NCBI GenBank assembly: GCA_964599885.1
Contig: CAZRHH010000044.1
Span: 1 to 27,373 of the forward strand
Length of the DNA stretch: 27,373 nt
Direction of reading: 5' to 3'
Source: CAZRHH01 sp964599885
GTDB lineage: Bacteria > Chloroflexota > Dehalococcoidia > DSTF01 > JACRBR01
Below are positions 1-7,047 of the stretch, piece after piece. Numbering within the stretch: the first letter of the stretch is position 1; each line of letters starts with the position of its first letter. The translations under genes were made by a program, and so were the position numbers. The notes under the pieces were generated by a model. It searched no databases. It saw only the letters and a list, made by a program, of their open reading frames with translations, and was not told the DNA's origin.

Positions 1-47
1 CGACTCGGAGCCTCTCTCTGTGTCAACTATCTCATGAGACACTACAC

Positions 48-77
48 GTAGGGGCGAACCTGCGTGTTCGCCCCGGT
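48..77. repeat. Intergenic palindrome (GGGGCGAAC / GTTCGCCCC)
   Basis: Two perfectly complementary 9-base arms (51-59 and 66-74) flank a 6-base loop. No T-run follows on either strand, so an intrinsic terminator is not clearly supported. GTAGGGGCG-type palindromes are, from general knowledge, common dispersed intergenic elements in filamentous and photosynthetic bacterial genomes. Here it sits alone at the left edge, with nothing recognisable in bases 1-45. Confidence 0.45.
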
Positions 78-216
78 ATTCCGCGGATGCGCCACCGAAC
101 AGAGCAGCCCTATCCCAGAGGTGTCAGGTGCAGGTGCCTGCGCAAGCCGACCGTCCCGCAACCAACCCCTAACACCTCCGCCCGCGCCGCCCGCCTCGGC
201 CGACGGATCCGTTCGA

Positions 217-222
217 TATAGT
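217..222 (+). promoter_or_regulatory. -10 box (TATAGT) of the lipoprotein gene
   Basis: TATAGT matches the sigma-70 -10 consensus at 5 of 6 positions and lies about 50 bases before the lipoprotein ATG at 272, leaving room for a leader that contains a GGAGAGGA ribosome binding site (256-263). No convincing -35 hexamer is seen at the expected distance. Confidence 0.4.
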
Positions 223-271
223 GACGTGGGCGCCGCAGACGGATCAGAAAAATATGGAGAGGAAGACGTAC

Positions 272-1075
272 ATGCCCACACTTCGATGGATCATGGTGCT
301 GGCGACGCTAATGCTCGCCGGCTTTGCGTTCGCCGCATGCGGCGGCGACGGCGACAACGCGACGGCAACACAGCCCGCTGGGGGCAGCGAAGATAACGAT
401 ACGCCGGAGCCGGAAGACGACGCGACTCAGGTCGACGACGGGGACGATGGCGATGGCCCTGGTGCCGACGAAGTCCGCGAGGCCGCGCGCAAGTTCGCCG
501 ACGCTACGTTTCAGGCGGACTACACGCTGACGTCTCCCCCGGGCGAGTCGTTCGGCAGCGGCACGATGACGCTGTACAAGGAGGGCCGCGACAAGTTCCG
601 CTTCGACCTGACCACCACGCAGGAGGGGCAGGAGATCGAGATCATCTTCATCGAGGCGGGCGACACCTCCGGCTTCTGCTTGAAGAACGCCGGCGAGTTC
701 GGAGCGCTCTTCGGCATTGAGGACGGCGAGGGCGAGGACGGCGAGGGCGTGTGCTTCGACGAAGACCCGACCGGCGGCGAAGGCCTCGGCGACTTCAGCG
801 CCGAGCTTGACGACCTGGCGAACGAAGATCTCGAAGTGCTTGAGACGAGCGAACGCGAGATCGCCGGCCAGGACGGCAAGTGCTTCAAGACGGAAGATGA
901 CACCGGCGAAGTCAGCGACGTCTGCGTCTCCGGTGACGGCGTCCTGCTGTACGTCGCCGACGCAGCCGGCACGACGTTCGAAGCGACGAGCGTGAGCGAT
1001 GATGTGAGCGACAGCGACTTCGACCTCCCGTACGAAGTCCGTGAGCTGCCAGGGCTGGGCGAAGAGGCGCCGTAA
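272..1075 (+). CDS. Secreted lipoprotein, function unknown
   Basis: The 267-residue product begins with a short charged end and a hydrophobic stretch (about residues 5-21) that ends in a lipobox-like F-A-A-C, so Cys23 is the likely lipidated residue and the protein should be anchored outside the membrane. A low-complexity Asp/Glu/Thr/Pro linker (about 24-65) follows, then a globular domain of about 200 residues rich in Asp, Glu and Gly with four Cys that could form disulfides. The overall plan recalls LppX/LprG-type lipoproteins, but no diagnostic motif was seen. I chose the ATG at 272 because GGAGAGGA lies 8 nt upstream; starts at 221 (GTG) and 254 (ATG) are possible but lack a ribosome site. 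It converges with the Cys-rich protein gene on the other strand across a shared hairpin. Confidence 0.8.
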   Translation: MPTLRWIMVLATLMLAGFAFAACGGDGDNATATQPAGGSEDNDTPEPEDDATQVDDGDDGDGPGADEVREAARKFADATFQADYTLTSPPGESFGSGTMTLYKEGRDKFRFDLTTTQEGQEIEIIFIEAGDTSGFCLKNAGEFGALFGIEDGEGEDGEGVCFDEDPTGGEGLGDFSAELDDLANEDLEVLETSEREIAGQDGKCFKTEDDTGEVSDVCVSGDGVLLYVADAAGTTFEATSVSDDVSDSDFDLPYEVRELPGLGEEAP

Positions 1076-1092
1076 ACAAGCGCACGCAACGC

Positions 1093-1120
1093 GAAGGCCC
1101 GCGCTCTGGCGCGGGCCTTC
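1093..1120. terminator. Strong hairpin between convergent genes
   Basis: A perfect 12-bp GC-rich stem (arms 1093-1104 and 1109-1120) with a TCTG tetraloop lies 17 bases after the lipoprotein stop and 24 bases beyond the stop of the opposing gene. It has no T-run but is symmetric, so it could end transcription from both sides. Confidence 0.7.
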
Positions 1121-1144
1121 GTTGATCCCTGGTCGGTGGGCTGC

Positions 1145-1972
1145 CTACTCGACGCGATCCACCTGGACCGGCGGGCTACCGTCAACCCCACCACCTGTGC
1201 CTGCGCTCCCCGGCTCGGTCTGGCCCTGGCCGTCGGCTGGCGGGTCAACAAGCTCGTCCGGGCAGGCGATCACGCCGCCGCTCGAGACGGAGCAGTCCGG
1301 CGGCAGGCAGCGCGTGCCTGCTACAGCGCCCGATCCGCAGTCTTCCGCCGGCGTGATCGGGTCGCACGGCACGATCTCTTCGCCTTCGCGCGCAGCTTGC
1401 TCGCGCAGCTTTTCCGCTTCCTCGGCGCTGATGCCATCAGGCGCCGGGTCGGTGACGACATCCAGCGGCACATCTTCGACGTCCGCAGGCAACGTTTCCA
1501 CGGGCGCGCCGCACGTGACGCCGTAGCACCTCGTCTGCGGCGGGTCGGATTCCAGCGTCACGCACTCGTACGTCTGGCCGTCCGGGAAGCACACTTCCGG
1601 ATCGACACCCTCCGGGCACACCGGCGGGTCCATCAGCCACGGTTCGATGCAGGATTGATCAGGTGGACAGTCGTAGCTCTCCGCCGTGCAGCCATCTTCC
1701 GGACACGGCTGAGCTATCGGATCGCCCAGGTCCGTGTCCTGACAATCGACCGTGCCCTCGATGCAGATGGACGCCAGGCCACCGTCCGCGCCGCCGATCA
1801 CGTCACTTGGATCAGCCGCCCTCTTATCGTCGCCGGCCTCGTCCTGGCTCTGACGCGCTGTGTTCTCGCCGCGATCGTCGTCGCCGCCGCGCATCGCGTA
1901 CGCGCCCGTGCCGGCGGCGATCGCCAGCACCAGCGCGCCCACGGCGATGCCAATCTTCTGCCACTGCTTCAT
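1145..1972 (-). CDS. Membrane-anchored, cysteine-rich extracytoplasmic protein
   Basis: The product has 275 residues. Residues 7-26 form one hydrophobic helix, after which comes a highly charged stretch (29-52) and a Pro/Asp/Glu-rich domain with 16 cysteines between residues 70 and 237, spaced irregularly and often beside Pro or Asp. This fits an exported domain held by disulfides; no known family was recognised. A short Glu/Ala-rich helix (about 181-199) separates an 11-Cys block from a 5-Cys block. The ATG at 1972 is preceded by GAGGAG with about 7 nt spacing; the frame stays open further upstream, but that part reads as non-coding. It faces the lipoprotein gene, and both are acidic exported proteins, so a joint envelope role is possible but unproven. 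Confidence 0.75.
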   Translation of the reverse strand: MKQWQKIGIAVGALVLAIAAGTGAYAMRGGDDDRGENTARQSQDEAGDDKRAADPSDVIGGADGGLASICIEGTVDCQDTDLGDPIAQPCPEDGCTAESYDCPPDQSCIEPWLMDPPVCPEGVDPEVCFPDGQTYECVTLESDPPQTRCYGVTCGAPVETLPADVEDVPLDVVTDPAPDGISAEEAEKLREQAAREGEEIVPCDPITPAEDCGSGAVAGTRCLPPDCSVSSGGVIACPDELVDPPADGQGQTEPGSAGTGGGVDGSPPVQVDRVE

Positions 1973-2113
1973 CGGAGTTCTCCTCGTCAACTCAAGACCG
2001 GCCATCGATGCCGTCCGCCATTGTCTTTTCAGACGCCGGTGCCCCGGAAAATGTTCCGCCCTCTCCGCCCCAAAGATTGCCCGCGCCCCACGGAAGACAA
2101 CTCCAGCTCCCAC

Positions 2114-2201
2114 CATCCAGCATCCAGCTTCACGTTCTTCACGGTGCTGTCGTCGCTCGCGCCCCCACTTCCCACTTCCCAAACACCAGACACCAAACAC
2201 C
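2114..2201. repeat. Heptanucleotide tandem repeats upstream of mch
   Basis: This gene-free stretch holds three short arrays with a 7-base period: CATCCAG twice (2114-2127), CCCACTT twice (2164-2177) followed by CCC, then three copies of ARACACC (2181-2201). It lies in the 280-base gap between the divergent Cys-rich protein gene and mch. Short tandem heptamers of this kind are known from cyanobacteria; whether they act in regulation here cannot be told. Confidence 0.6.
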
Positions 2202-2240
2202 AGTGCCCCGCCTCCGCTTCCACCACCCCCAGCCGCCGGA

Positions 2241-2246
2241 TATAAC
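2241..2246 (+). promoter_or_regulatory. -10 box (TATAAC) for a leaderless mch transcript
   Basis: TATAAC ends exactly 6 bases before the mch ATG at 2253, with no ribosome binding site between. A transcript starting 6-7 bases after a -10 box would begin at the start codon itself. The mcd gene has the same spacing. Confidence 0.55.
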
Positions 2247-2252
2247 GCCCGC

Positions 2253-3323
2253 ATGAAGAACCCACGCGGCAACTTCTTCGAGGATCTTGGACCGGGGCAG
2301 CTGCTCCGCAACCCCGTCCCGCGCACGATCACGAGCGGCGATGTTGCCCTCTACATCGCGCTGTATGGTGACCGCAACCCGCTCTACTGTTCCGACGAGT
2401 TCGCCCGCGGCCTCGGCTTCGAGCGGTCGCCCGTCGCCGACATGCTGGTGTTCCACATCGTCTTCGGCCGCGCCGTCGGCGAGATCTCGCTCAACTCGCC
2501 GGGAAACCTCGGTTATGCCGACCTGCGCTTTCTGCGTCCCGTCTACACCGGCGACACGCTCCGCGCCGAAACCGAAACCCTCGGCTGGCGCGAGACCTCA
2601 AAGGGCGACACCGGCGTCGTCTGGGTGCGCACGATCGGCTTCAACCAGCGGAACGAGGAAGTGCTGCGATTCTATCGTTGGGTGATGGTGAACAAACGTG
2701 AACCCGCCACCCCCAACAACGCCGACGACGCGCCGGAGATGCCGCCGCAGGCGTCGCTCGATCACATCGCCTTCCCGCGCATCACGCGCTTCGACGCCAC
2801 CGCCACCGGCAGCGAACGTGCGTGGGAGGACTACACCGCCGGCGAGCGCGTCGTCCACCCGCAGGGCATGACGGTCGAGGAAGCCGAGCACCAGATGGCG
2901 ACGCGGCTCTACCAGAACACCGCGCGCGTGCACTTCAACCAGCTCCAGCAGAACGACGCGCGCCACGGCCGCCGCATCGTCTACGGCGGCCACGTCATCT
3001 CCGTCGCGCACGCGTTGTCCTTCGATGGCATCGAGAACGCCGTCGGCATGGCGGCCTGGAACGCCGGCTCACACACCGCCCCCACATTCGCCGGCGACAC
3101 GCTCTTCGCCTGGACGGACGTACTCGACCGCATCGATCTCGGCCGCGACGATATCGGCGCCCTGCGCCTGCGCCTCGTCGCCGTCAAGAACGTCGATCCG
3201 TCATCAGAGGAGATCGCGCTTAAGAGGCCCGACGACGCCGGCCGCGAGCGCTACCACGAAGCCGTCGTACTCGATCTCGACTACGTAGCTCTCGTCCCCA
3301 AACGCGCCGTCATCCAGTCCTGA
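2253..3323 (+). CDS. mch: Mesaconyl-CoA hydratase (beta-methylmalyl-CoA dehydratase), MaoC-like
   Basis: Predicted to interconvert mesaconyl-CoA and beta-methylmalyl-CoA, a step of the ethylmalonyl-CoA pathway and, for the C1-CoA ester, of the 3-hydroxypropionate bicycle. The 356-residue length and two hot-dog (MaoC) halves match characterised Mch enzymes. The N-terminal block (NPRGNFFEDL, then SGDVALYIALYGDRN and FHIVFGRAVGEISLN) and the C-terminal block (MTVEEAEHQMATRLYQNTA, HFNQ, YGGHVISVAHALSF, PTFAGDTLFAW) agree closely with the Rhodobacter protein as I remember it. The ATG at 2253 is chosen because Mch similarity begins there and TATAAC lies 6 bases upstream. It is followed by mcd and mcl on the same strand, which supports the pathway. 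A generic enoyl-CoA hydratase role is much less likely. Confidence 0.93.
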   Translation: MKNPRGNFFEDLGPGQLLRNPVPRTITSGDVALYIALYGDRNPLYCSDEFARGLGFERSPVADMLVFHIVFGRAVGEISLNSPGNLGYADLRFLRPVYTGDTLRAETETLGWRETSKGDTGVVWVRTIGFNQRNEEVLRFYRWVMVNKREPATPNNADDAPEMPPQASLDHIAFPRITRFDATATGSERAWEDYTAGERVVHPQGMTVEEAEHQMATRLYQNTARVHFNQLQQNDARHGRRIVYGGHVISVAHALSFDGIENAVGMAAWNAGSHTAPTFAGDTLFAWTDVLDRIDLGRDDIGALRLRLVAVKNVDPSSEEIALKRPDDAGRERYHEAVVLDLDYVALVPKRAVIQS

Positions 3324-3390
3324 CCATCGCCCGCCGTCAGAGCCGCTGTGCTTCCGCGCCCGCCCTGAAAAGCTCCAAAACGCCATCGTA

Positions 3391-3411
3391 GCGCGGGCTT
3401 TTAGCCCGCGC
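3391..3411. repeat. Palindromic intergenic element (GCGGGCT-type), copy 1
   Basis: Perfect 9-bp arms (GCGCGGGCT at 3391-3399, complement at 3403-3411) with a TTT loop. The core GCGGGCT-NNN-AGCCCGC recurs at 21922-21938 in the opposite orientation and in a similar flanking context (GTAG or GTGG just outside the stem). Two intergenic copies in one window suggest a dispersed REP-like family; it could also serve as the mch terminator. Confidence 0.6.
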
Positions 3412-3564
3412 GGTCGTCGTGGGAACTACCAGCGATACCGGGCCCGCGATTCGCATTGACAGTGGAAGTTCCGCCTGATCTAGAACTCTGGGGGTTCAGC
3501 CCTTTCGCCGGGTGTGAAGCCGCGCGCGGAACAACGGCGACGATCATCAATCCCCGCAAACACT

Positions 3565-3636
3565 CCATCTGCGTCCAACTGCGTGAATCTGTGGTGGCTA
3601 ACCAGAAGCCTCTGTGCCGCTGTGCGTCTGTGGTTC
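3565..3636. repeat. Degenerate 10-base-period repeat (CTGYG units)
   Basis: Three in-phase 10-mers (CCATCTGCGT at 3565, CCAACTGCGT at 3575, GAATCTGTGG at 3585) are followed, after a 14-base break, by three closely packed CTGTG units (3609-3636). From memory, similar CTGCGT/CTGTGG strings occur between genes of several environmental phyla. Function unknown. Confidence 0.45.
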
Positions 3637-3691
3637 ATCCAACAGCAGCGGCGTGAGGCCCCGCACTATTCCGCGTGAAACGCACCATCCG

Positions 3692-3697
3692 TATACT
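3692..3697 (+). promoter_or_regulatory. -10 box (TATACT) for a leaderless mcd transcript
   Basis: TATACT is separated from the mcd ATG (3704) by exactly 6 bases, the same geometry as for mch, and no ribosome binding site is present. Confidence 0.55.
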
Positions 3698-3703
3698 CCG
3701 AGC

Positions 3704-5371
3704 ATGACCTCCCAAACCGCCGCCTCAAAAACGCTGACGGGCGCCCGCACCCTCGCCGACGCCGCCGACGCCCTCGCGCAATCCGCCATCGCCGGCGCCG
3801 CCACGCTCACCGCCAACGGCGCCAACATCGACGACCACCAGGTGCTATGCGAGCGCCTCGCGCTCATCGCCACCGAAGCGCGCGCGGCGATGGCGTTGGT
3901 GGAGTACGCCGAGCGGTTAGCTGCGTCCGGCCGCGGCGACGCGCTGGCCGATGACGAAGCATTCGCCTACGCCGCGGACGTCGTGCAGCGCGTCGGAGGC
4001 ATCGTCCAGGCGCATCCCGATGACTTCGCGTCGCCACCGGCGATCAATGACGGCCTACGCTCGCTGATCCGCGACGGCCTCGACGACGCCCGCATCCGCG
4101 GCATCGGCGCCCGCGTCATCGAAGCGCGCGGCGTCAACAGCAGCGACCTCGGCGCCGATGACGCCGCGCAAACGCGCTCGTTCACGCGCCAGTTCGCCAA
4201 GCAAGAACTGCTCCGCGAAGAAGACGGCATCGCCATCGCCGACAAGATCCACCGCGACGACCTCCTCGTCCCCGAATCCTGGATCAAGCAATTCTCCGAG
4301 CTCGGCTTCTTCGGCAGCTCCGTACCCGATACCTACGGTGGCACCGAGATGGGCTACCTGACGATGATCGTCCTCACCGAAGAGCTATCCGCCGGCTCGC
4401 TGATCGCCGGCAGCCTGCTCACGCGCTCCGAGATCCTCACCCGCGCCCTCATCGAAGGCGGCACCGACGAACAAAAGCAGGAGTGGCTTCCGAAACTCGC
4501 GTCCGGCGAAGTGCTCGTCGGCATCTCCGTCACGGAGCCCGACGTCGGTTCCGACGTCGCATCCGTGCAGTGCAAGGCCACCCCCGGCGAGCGCGACGGC
4601 AAGCAAGGCTGGCTGCTCAACGGCGCGAAGGCCTGGTGTACGTTCGCCGGCCGCGCGAACGTGCTGGCACTGCTCGCGCGCACGGATCCCGATCAGAGCA
4701 AAGGCCACGCCGGACTCTCACTGTTCATCGTGCCGAAGGACGTGTTCGACGGTCACAAGTTCGAGCATCGTCAGCCCGAAGGCGGCCTGCTCACCGGTGA
4801 AGCGATCCCGACGCCCGGCTACCGCGGTATGCACTCCTACGTGCTCAATCTCGAGGACTACTTCGTCCCCGCCGACAATCTCGTCGGCGGCGAGAAGGGA
4901 CAGGGCCGCGGCTTCTACCTCACGCTCGGCGGCTTCGCGATCGGCCGGCTACAGACGGGCGGCCGCGCGCTCGGCGTCGCCCAGGCCGCGCTCGAAAAGG
5001 CGTGCCAGTACGTGACGCAGCGCTCCCAGTTCGGCAAGCCGATCAGCGAGTACCAACTCACGCAATACAAGATCGGGCTGATGGCACTGCGCATCGCCGC
5101 GGCCCGCCAGCTCACGTACACCGTCGCGCGCCAGACCGATCCGCGCGGCCGCGACGCCCTTGGCCCCGCGATGGCCAAGCTGTTCGCGTCCGATATCGCC
5201 GTCGAGGTGACACAGTCGGCGCAGCTCCTCCACGGCGGCTGGGGCTACGCAGAAGAAGACCGCATCACGCGCTACGTCGCCGATGCGCAGGTGCTACCGA
5301 TCTTCGAAGGCGTCAAGGCCACGCTCGAACTAAAGGTCATCGCCCGAGCCCTCGTCGCGGCGCCAGCGTAG
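3704..5371 (+). CDS. mcd: (2S)-methylsuccinyl-CoA dehydrogenase
   Basis: An FAD-dependent acyl-CoA dehydrogenase predicted to oxidise methylsuccinyl-CoA to mesaconyl-CoA in the ethylmalonyl-CoA pathway. At 555 residues it is about 170 longer than ordinary acyl-CoA dehydrogenases; this matches Mcd, which carries a helical N-terminal extension (here about 1-165). The core holds EGGTDEQKQEWLPKLASGE, ISVTEPDVGSD (about 274-284), GRANVLALLARTDPD, FIVPKD, GYRGMHS and FGKPI, all resembling Mcd proteins I know. Glu535 in I-F-E-G occupies the place of the catalytic base of medium-chain-type enzymes. The ATG at 3704 is favoured over 3614 because the upstream residues read as non-coding and TATACT lies 6 bases before it. 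Neighbours mch and mcl catalyse the next steps. The usual electron acceptor is ETF, which is not in the window. Confidence 0.93.
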   Translation: MTSQTAASKTLTGARTLADAADALAQSAIAGAATLTANGANIDDHQVLCERLALIATEARAAMALVEYAERLAASGRGDALADDEAFAYAADVVQRVGGIVQAHPDDFASPPAINDGLRSLIRDGLDDARIRGIGARVIEARGVNSSDLGADDAAQTRSFTRQFAKQELLREEDGIAIADKIHRDDLLVPESWIKQFSELGFFGSSVPDTYGGTEMGYLTMIVLTEELSAGSLIAGSLLTRSEILTRALIEGGTDEQKQEWLPKLASGEVLVGISVTEPDVGSDVASVQCKATPGERDGKQGWLLNGAKAWCTFAGRANVLALLARTDPDQSKGHAGLSLFIVPKDVFDGHKFEHRQPEGGLLTGEAIPTPGYRGMHSYVLNLEDYFVPADNLVGGEKGQGRGFYLTLGGFAIGRLQTGGRALGVAQAALEKACQYVTQRSQFGKPISEYQLTQYKIGLMALRIAAARQLTYTVARQTDPRGRDALGPAMAKLFASDIAVEVTQSAQLLHGGWGYAEEDRITRYVADAQVLPIFEGVKATLELKVIARALVAAPA

Positions 5372-5453
5372 CGCGTCGCGCGAAGCCGGGTGCCGAGCTT
5401 CATAGTTGGCGCCGCGACCGAAACGGCGGCACGGAGTGACCTCGCGGCCTTCG

Positions 5454-5504
5454 ACCTAACGCACTGCGCACGATACATTCTGACTGGCGCATTGGGCGTT
5501 AGGC
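5454..5504. other. Imperfect inverted repeat with attC-like ends
   Basis: The 51-base element begins ACCTAAC (fits RYYYAAC) and ends GTTAGGC (fits GTTRRRY), the outer core boxes of integron attC sites. The outer 8-bp arms (5455-5462 and 5496-5503) are perfect; after an unpaired 2x4 gap, TGCGC (5465-5469) pairs with GCGCA (5487-5491) and a 17-base loop remains. It lies alone in the 275-base gap between mcd and mcl, with no integrase nearby and a length below usual for attC. A plain hairpin or terminator of mcd is the simpler reading. Confidence 0.3.
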
Positions 5505-5646
5505 GCCGGCGACGCTCGGTAGGACGACCCCGCCTCAAAGGGCGAAAATTGCCAAAGCAAAATGCGAAGGCCAAGCTAACTCGACATAACAAATGCAATC
5601 GCCGCGCCTGTCCTAAACGACCAACAACCACCAGGAGTCCAGCCCT

Positions 5647-6675
5647 ATGTACGTACTGCAGAAGCTCAACCGGTTCGTCATCCCGCGCACCGAACTGACG
5701 TACCCCGGGCACACGCTCAAGCTGAGCGAGAAGGCCGCGGCAGCGCCGGTCGACCACGTCATGCCGGACTTCGAGGACGCGTGCCCGTACGAGTTCAAGG
5801 GCGAGAAGAGCCGCGCAACCCTCGTCGAGGCGTTGACGACGTTCGACTTCGGCACGAAGGTCATCGCCATCCGCCCGAACAACATCCGCTCCAAGTTCTT
5901 CTCCGGCGACCTGCAGGCGATCATGCTCGGCGCGCCGGACCGCTTCCACGGCATCATCCTGCCGAAGACGGAGACGCCCGAAGACATCGTCCACCTCGCG
6001 CGCCTGCTCGATGCGCTTGAAGAGCAGGGCGGCTGGACCACCACAGTCCAGATCGAGGCGCTGATCGAAACGCCGCTGGCCATCGTCAACGCGTACAAGA
6101 TCGCGACGGCGTCCCCCCGCATGGCCGGCCTCATCTTCGGCATCGCCGACTTCAGCGCAACGATGGGCGTGCGTGAGATGATTGACAACCAGAACCGCAA
6201 CTTCCACTACGCCAAGCAAGCGACCGTCGTCGCGGCGAAGGCTGCGGGTCTGCACGCAATCGACAACGCGTTCCTCCGCCTCATCCGCCCCGACACGTCA
6301 GAAGCCGACGCCGAGCAGATCAAGGCGCAACTGCGCGAAAAGAACGAGGGTTCGCGCGACCTCGGCATGGACGGCACGTGGGTCATCCACCCCCAGCAGG
6401 CCGAGATCGCCAACGAGTGCTACATGCCCACCGACGAGCAGATCGAAGCCACGAAGCGCTCGCTCGAGGTCTATCACCGTCTCGGTGGCGGTTCGATCGC
6501 CGACCCTGAGACCGGCGAGTTCTACGACGAAGCGACCACGAAGGGCATGCTCATGCAGCTCGCGAAGGCCGCGCAGGGCGGCAAGGTCTCGCACGAGTAT
6601 CTCGCCGAACTCGCCGAGAAGTCCCGCGCCGTCTCCGGCTACGACATCCTGCAGGTGATGGGCAGGGTTGGTTGA
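5647..6675 (+). CDS. mcl: Malyl-CoA / beta-methylmalyl-CoA lyase (CitE-like)
   Basis: Predicted to cleave beta-methylmalyl-CoA to glyoxylate and propionyl-CoA, and (S)-malyl-CoA to or from glyoxylate and acetyl-CoA. The 342-residue TIM-barrel protein of the HpcH/HpaI-CitE superfamily shows PDFEDACP (40-47), Arg76 in IRPNN, a Gln-Ile-Glu strand followed by ETPLA (Glu137 and Glu141) and FGIADFSATMG with Asp168; the Glu and Asp are where the family binds Mg2+ and the CoA ester. Length and the C-terminal lid region fit Mcl better than citrate lyase CitE (about 290). AGGAG at 5633-5637 stands 9 nt before the ATG, so this gene, unlike mch and mcd, has a normal ribosome site. It follows mcd by 275 bases and precedes the toxin-antitoxin-like pair by 43. 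Confidence 0.9.
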   Translation: MYVLQKLNRFVIPRTELTYPGHTLKLSEKAAAAPVDHVMPDFEDACPYEFKGEKSRATLVEALTTFDFGTKVIAIRPNNIRSKFFSGDLQAIMLGAPDRFHGIILPKTETPEDIVHLARLLDALEEQGGWTTTVQIEALIETPLAIVNAYKIATASPRMAGLIFGIADFSATMGVREMIDNQNRNFHYAKQATVVAAKAAGLHAIDNAFLRLIRPDTSEADAEQIKAQLREKNEGSRDLGMDGTWVIHPQQAEIANECYMPTDEQIEATKRSLEVYHRLGGGSIADPETGEFYDEATTKGMLMQLAKAAQGGKVSHEYLAELAEKSRAVSGYDILQVMGRVG

Positions 6676-6718
6676 GCACGCCGTGGCGGCGTAGCCGGGT
6701 AAATCGATACCATTGAGC

Positions 6719-7045
6719 ATGGACGAGAACCATCGAGCACGCGGTTACGGGCGCTTGGTCATCGGCGGCGCGCTGCTGCTGATCGTCGGCGTGGTCGCGG
6801 CATCGTCGTTTCTGACGACGCTGCGCCACGCAATCGGCCGCAAGGCTGAACTGTCGCCCCGCGAAGCCGAACGAGCCCGCCTCCGCGTTGCCCTCGGCGA
6901 CATGCTGTTAGACATGAGCGAATGGGCGCGGCCGGGGCGTGCTGCCGTAGATCACAAGGCGCTGCGCGCATCGATGCCGATACTTCAGCCGTCACTCTCG
7001 CAGACGATCATTGAGGCTCGCGAAGAAGAACGGGCTGATTCGTAA
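6719..7045 (+). CDS. Small single-pass membrane protein with antitoxin-like C-terminal tail
   Basis: The 108-residue product has a basic N-terminus, one clear transmembrane helix (about 12-34) and a charged helical segment (43-70). Its C-terminus (SLSQTIIEAREEERADS) resembles the toxin-wrapping end of Phd/VapB-type antitoxins, many of which finish with an S-x-T/M-I-x-E-x-R pattern. No DNA-binding fold is evident. Its stop is 2 bases before the PIN-domain gene, exactly where a VapC would have its antitoxin. The ATG at 6719 follows TACCAT by 5 bases; TTG at 6713 is possible. If it is an antitoxin, having a membrane anchor in place of a DNA-binding domain would be unusual. It may instead be an unrelated small membrane protein; the family was not recognised. 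Confidence 0.65.
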   Translation: MDENHRARGYGRLVIGGALLLIVGVVAASSFLTTLRHAIGRKAELSPREAERARLRVALGDMLLDMSEWARPGRAAVDHKALRASMPILQPSLSQTIIEAREEERADS

Positions 7046-7047
7046 CG

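Larger units (their letters stand above)
3324..3703. other. Gene-free interval between mch and mcd
   Basis: No supported gene lies in these 380 bases. The interval holds a palindromic element at 3391-3411, a degenerate 10-base-period repeat at 3565-3636 and the mcd -10 box at 3692-3697. The one short frame reading through part of it (from 3456) has no coding character. Confidence 0.6.

Noticed and set aside
520..1251. A 243-residue - strand frame under the lipoprotein gene
   Set aside because: Ser/Arg-rich shadow of the lipoprotein codons; no ribosome site and it crosses the terminator hairpin.
3456..3656. A 66-residue + strand frame between mch and mcd
   Set aside because: It crosses the degenerate repeat and shows no coding character or ribosome site.
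5454..5504. Calling a true integron or gene cassette
   Set aside because: Only one short site, with no integrase and normal chromosomal genes on both sides; kept as a low-confidence observation.
5272..6255. A 327-residue - strand frame across mcd and mcl
   Set aside because: Antisense shadow of two recognised genes; no start signal.
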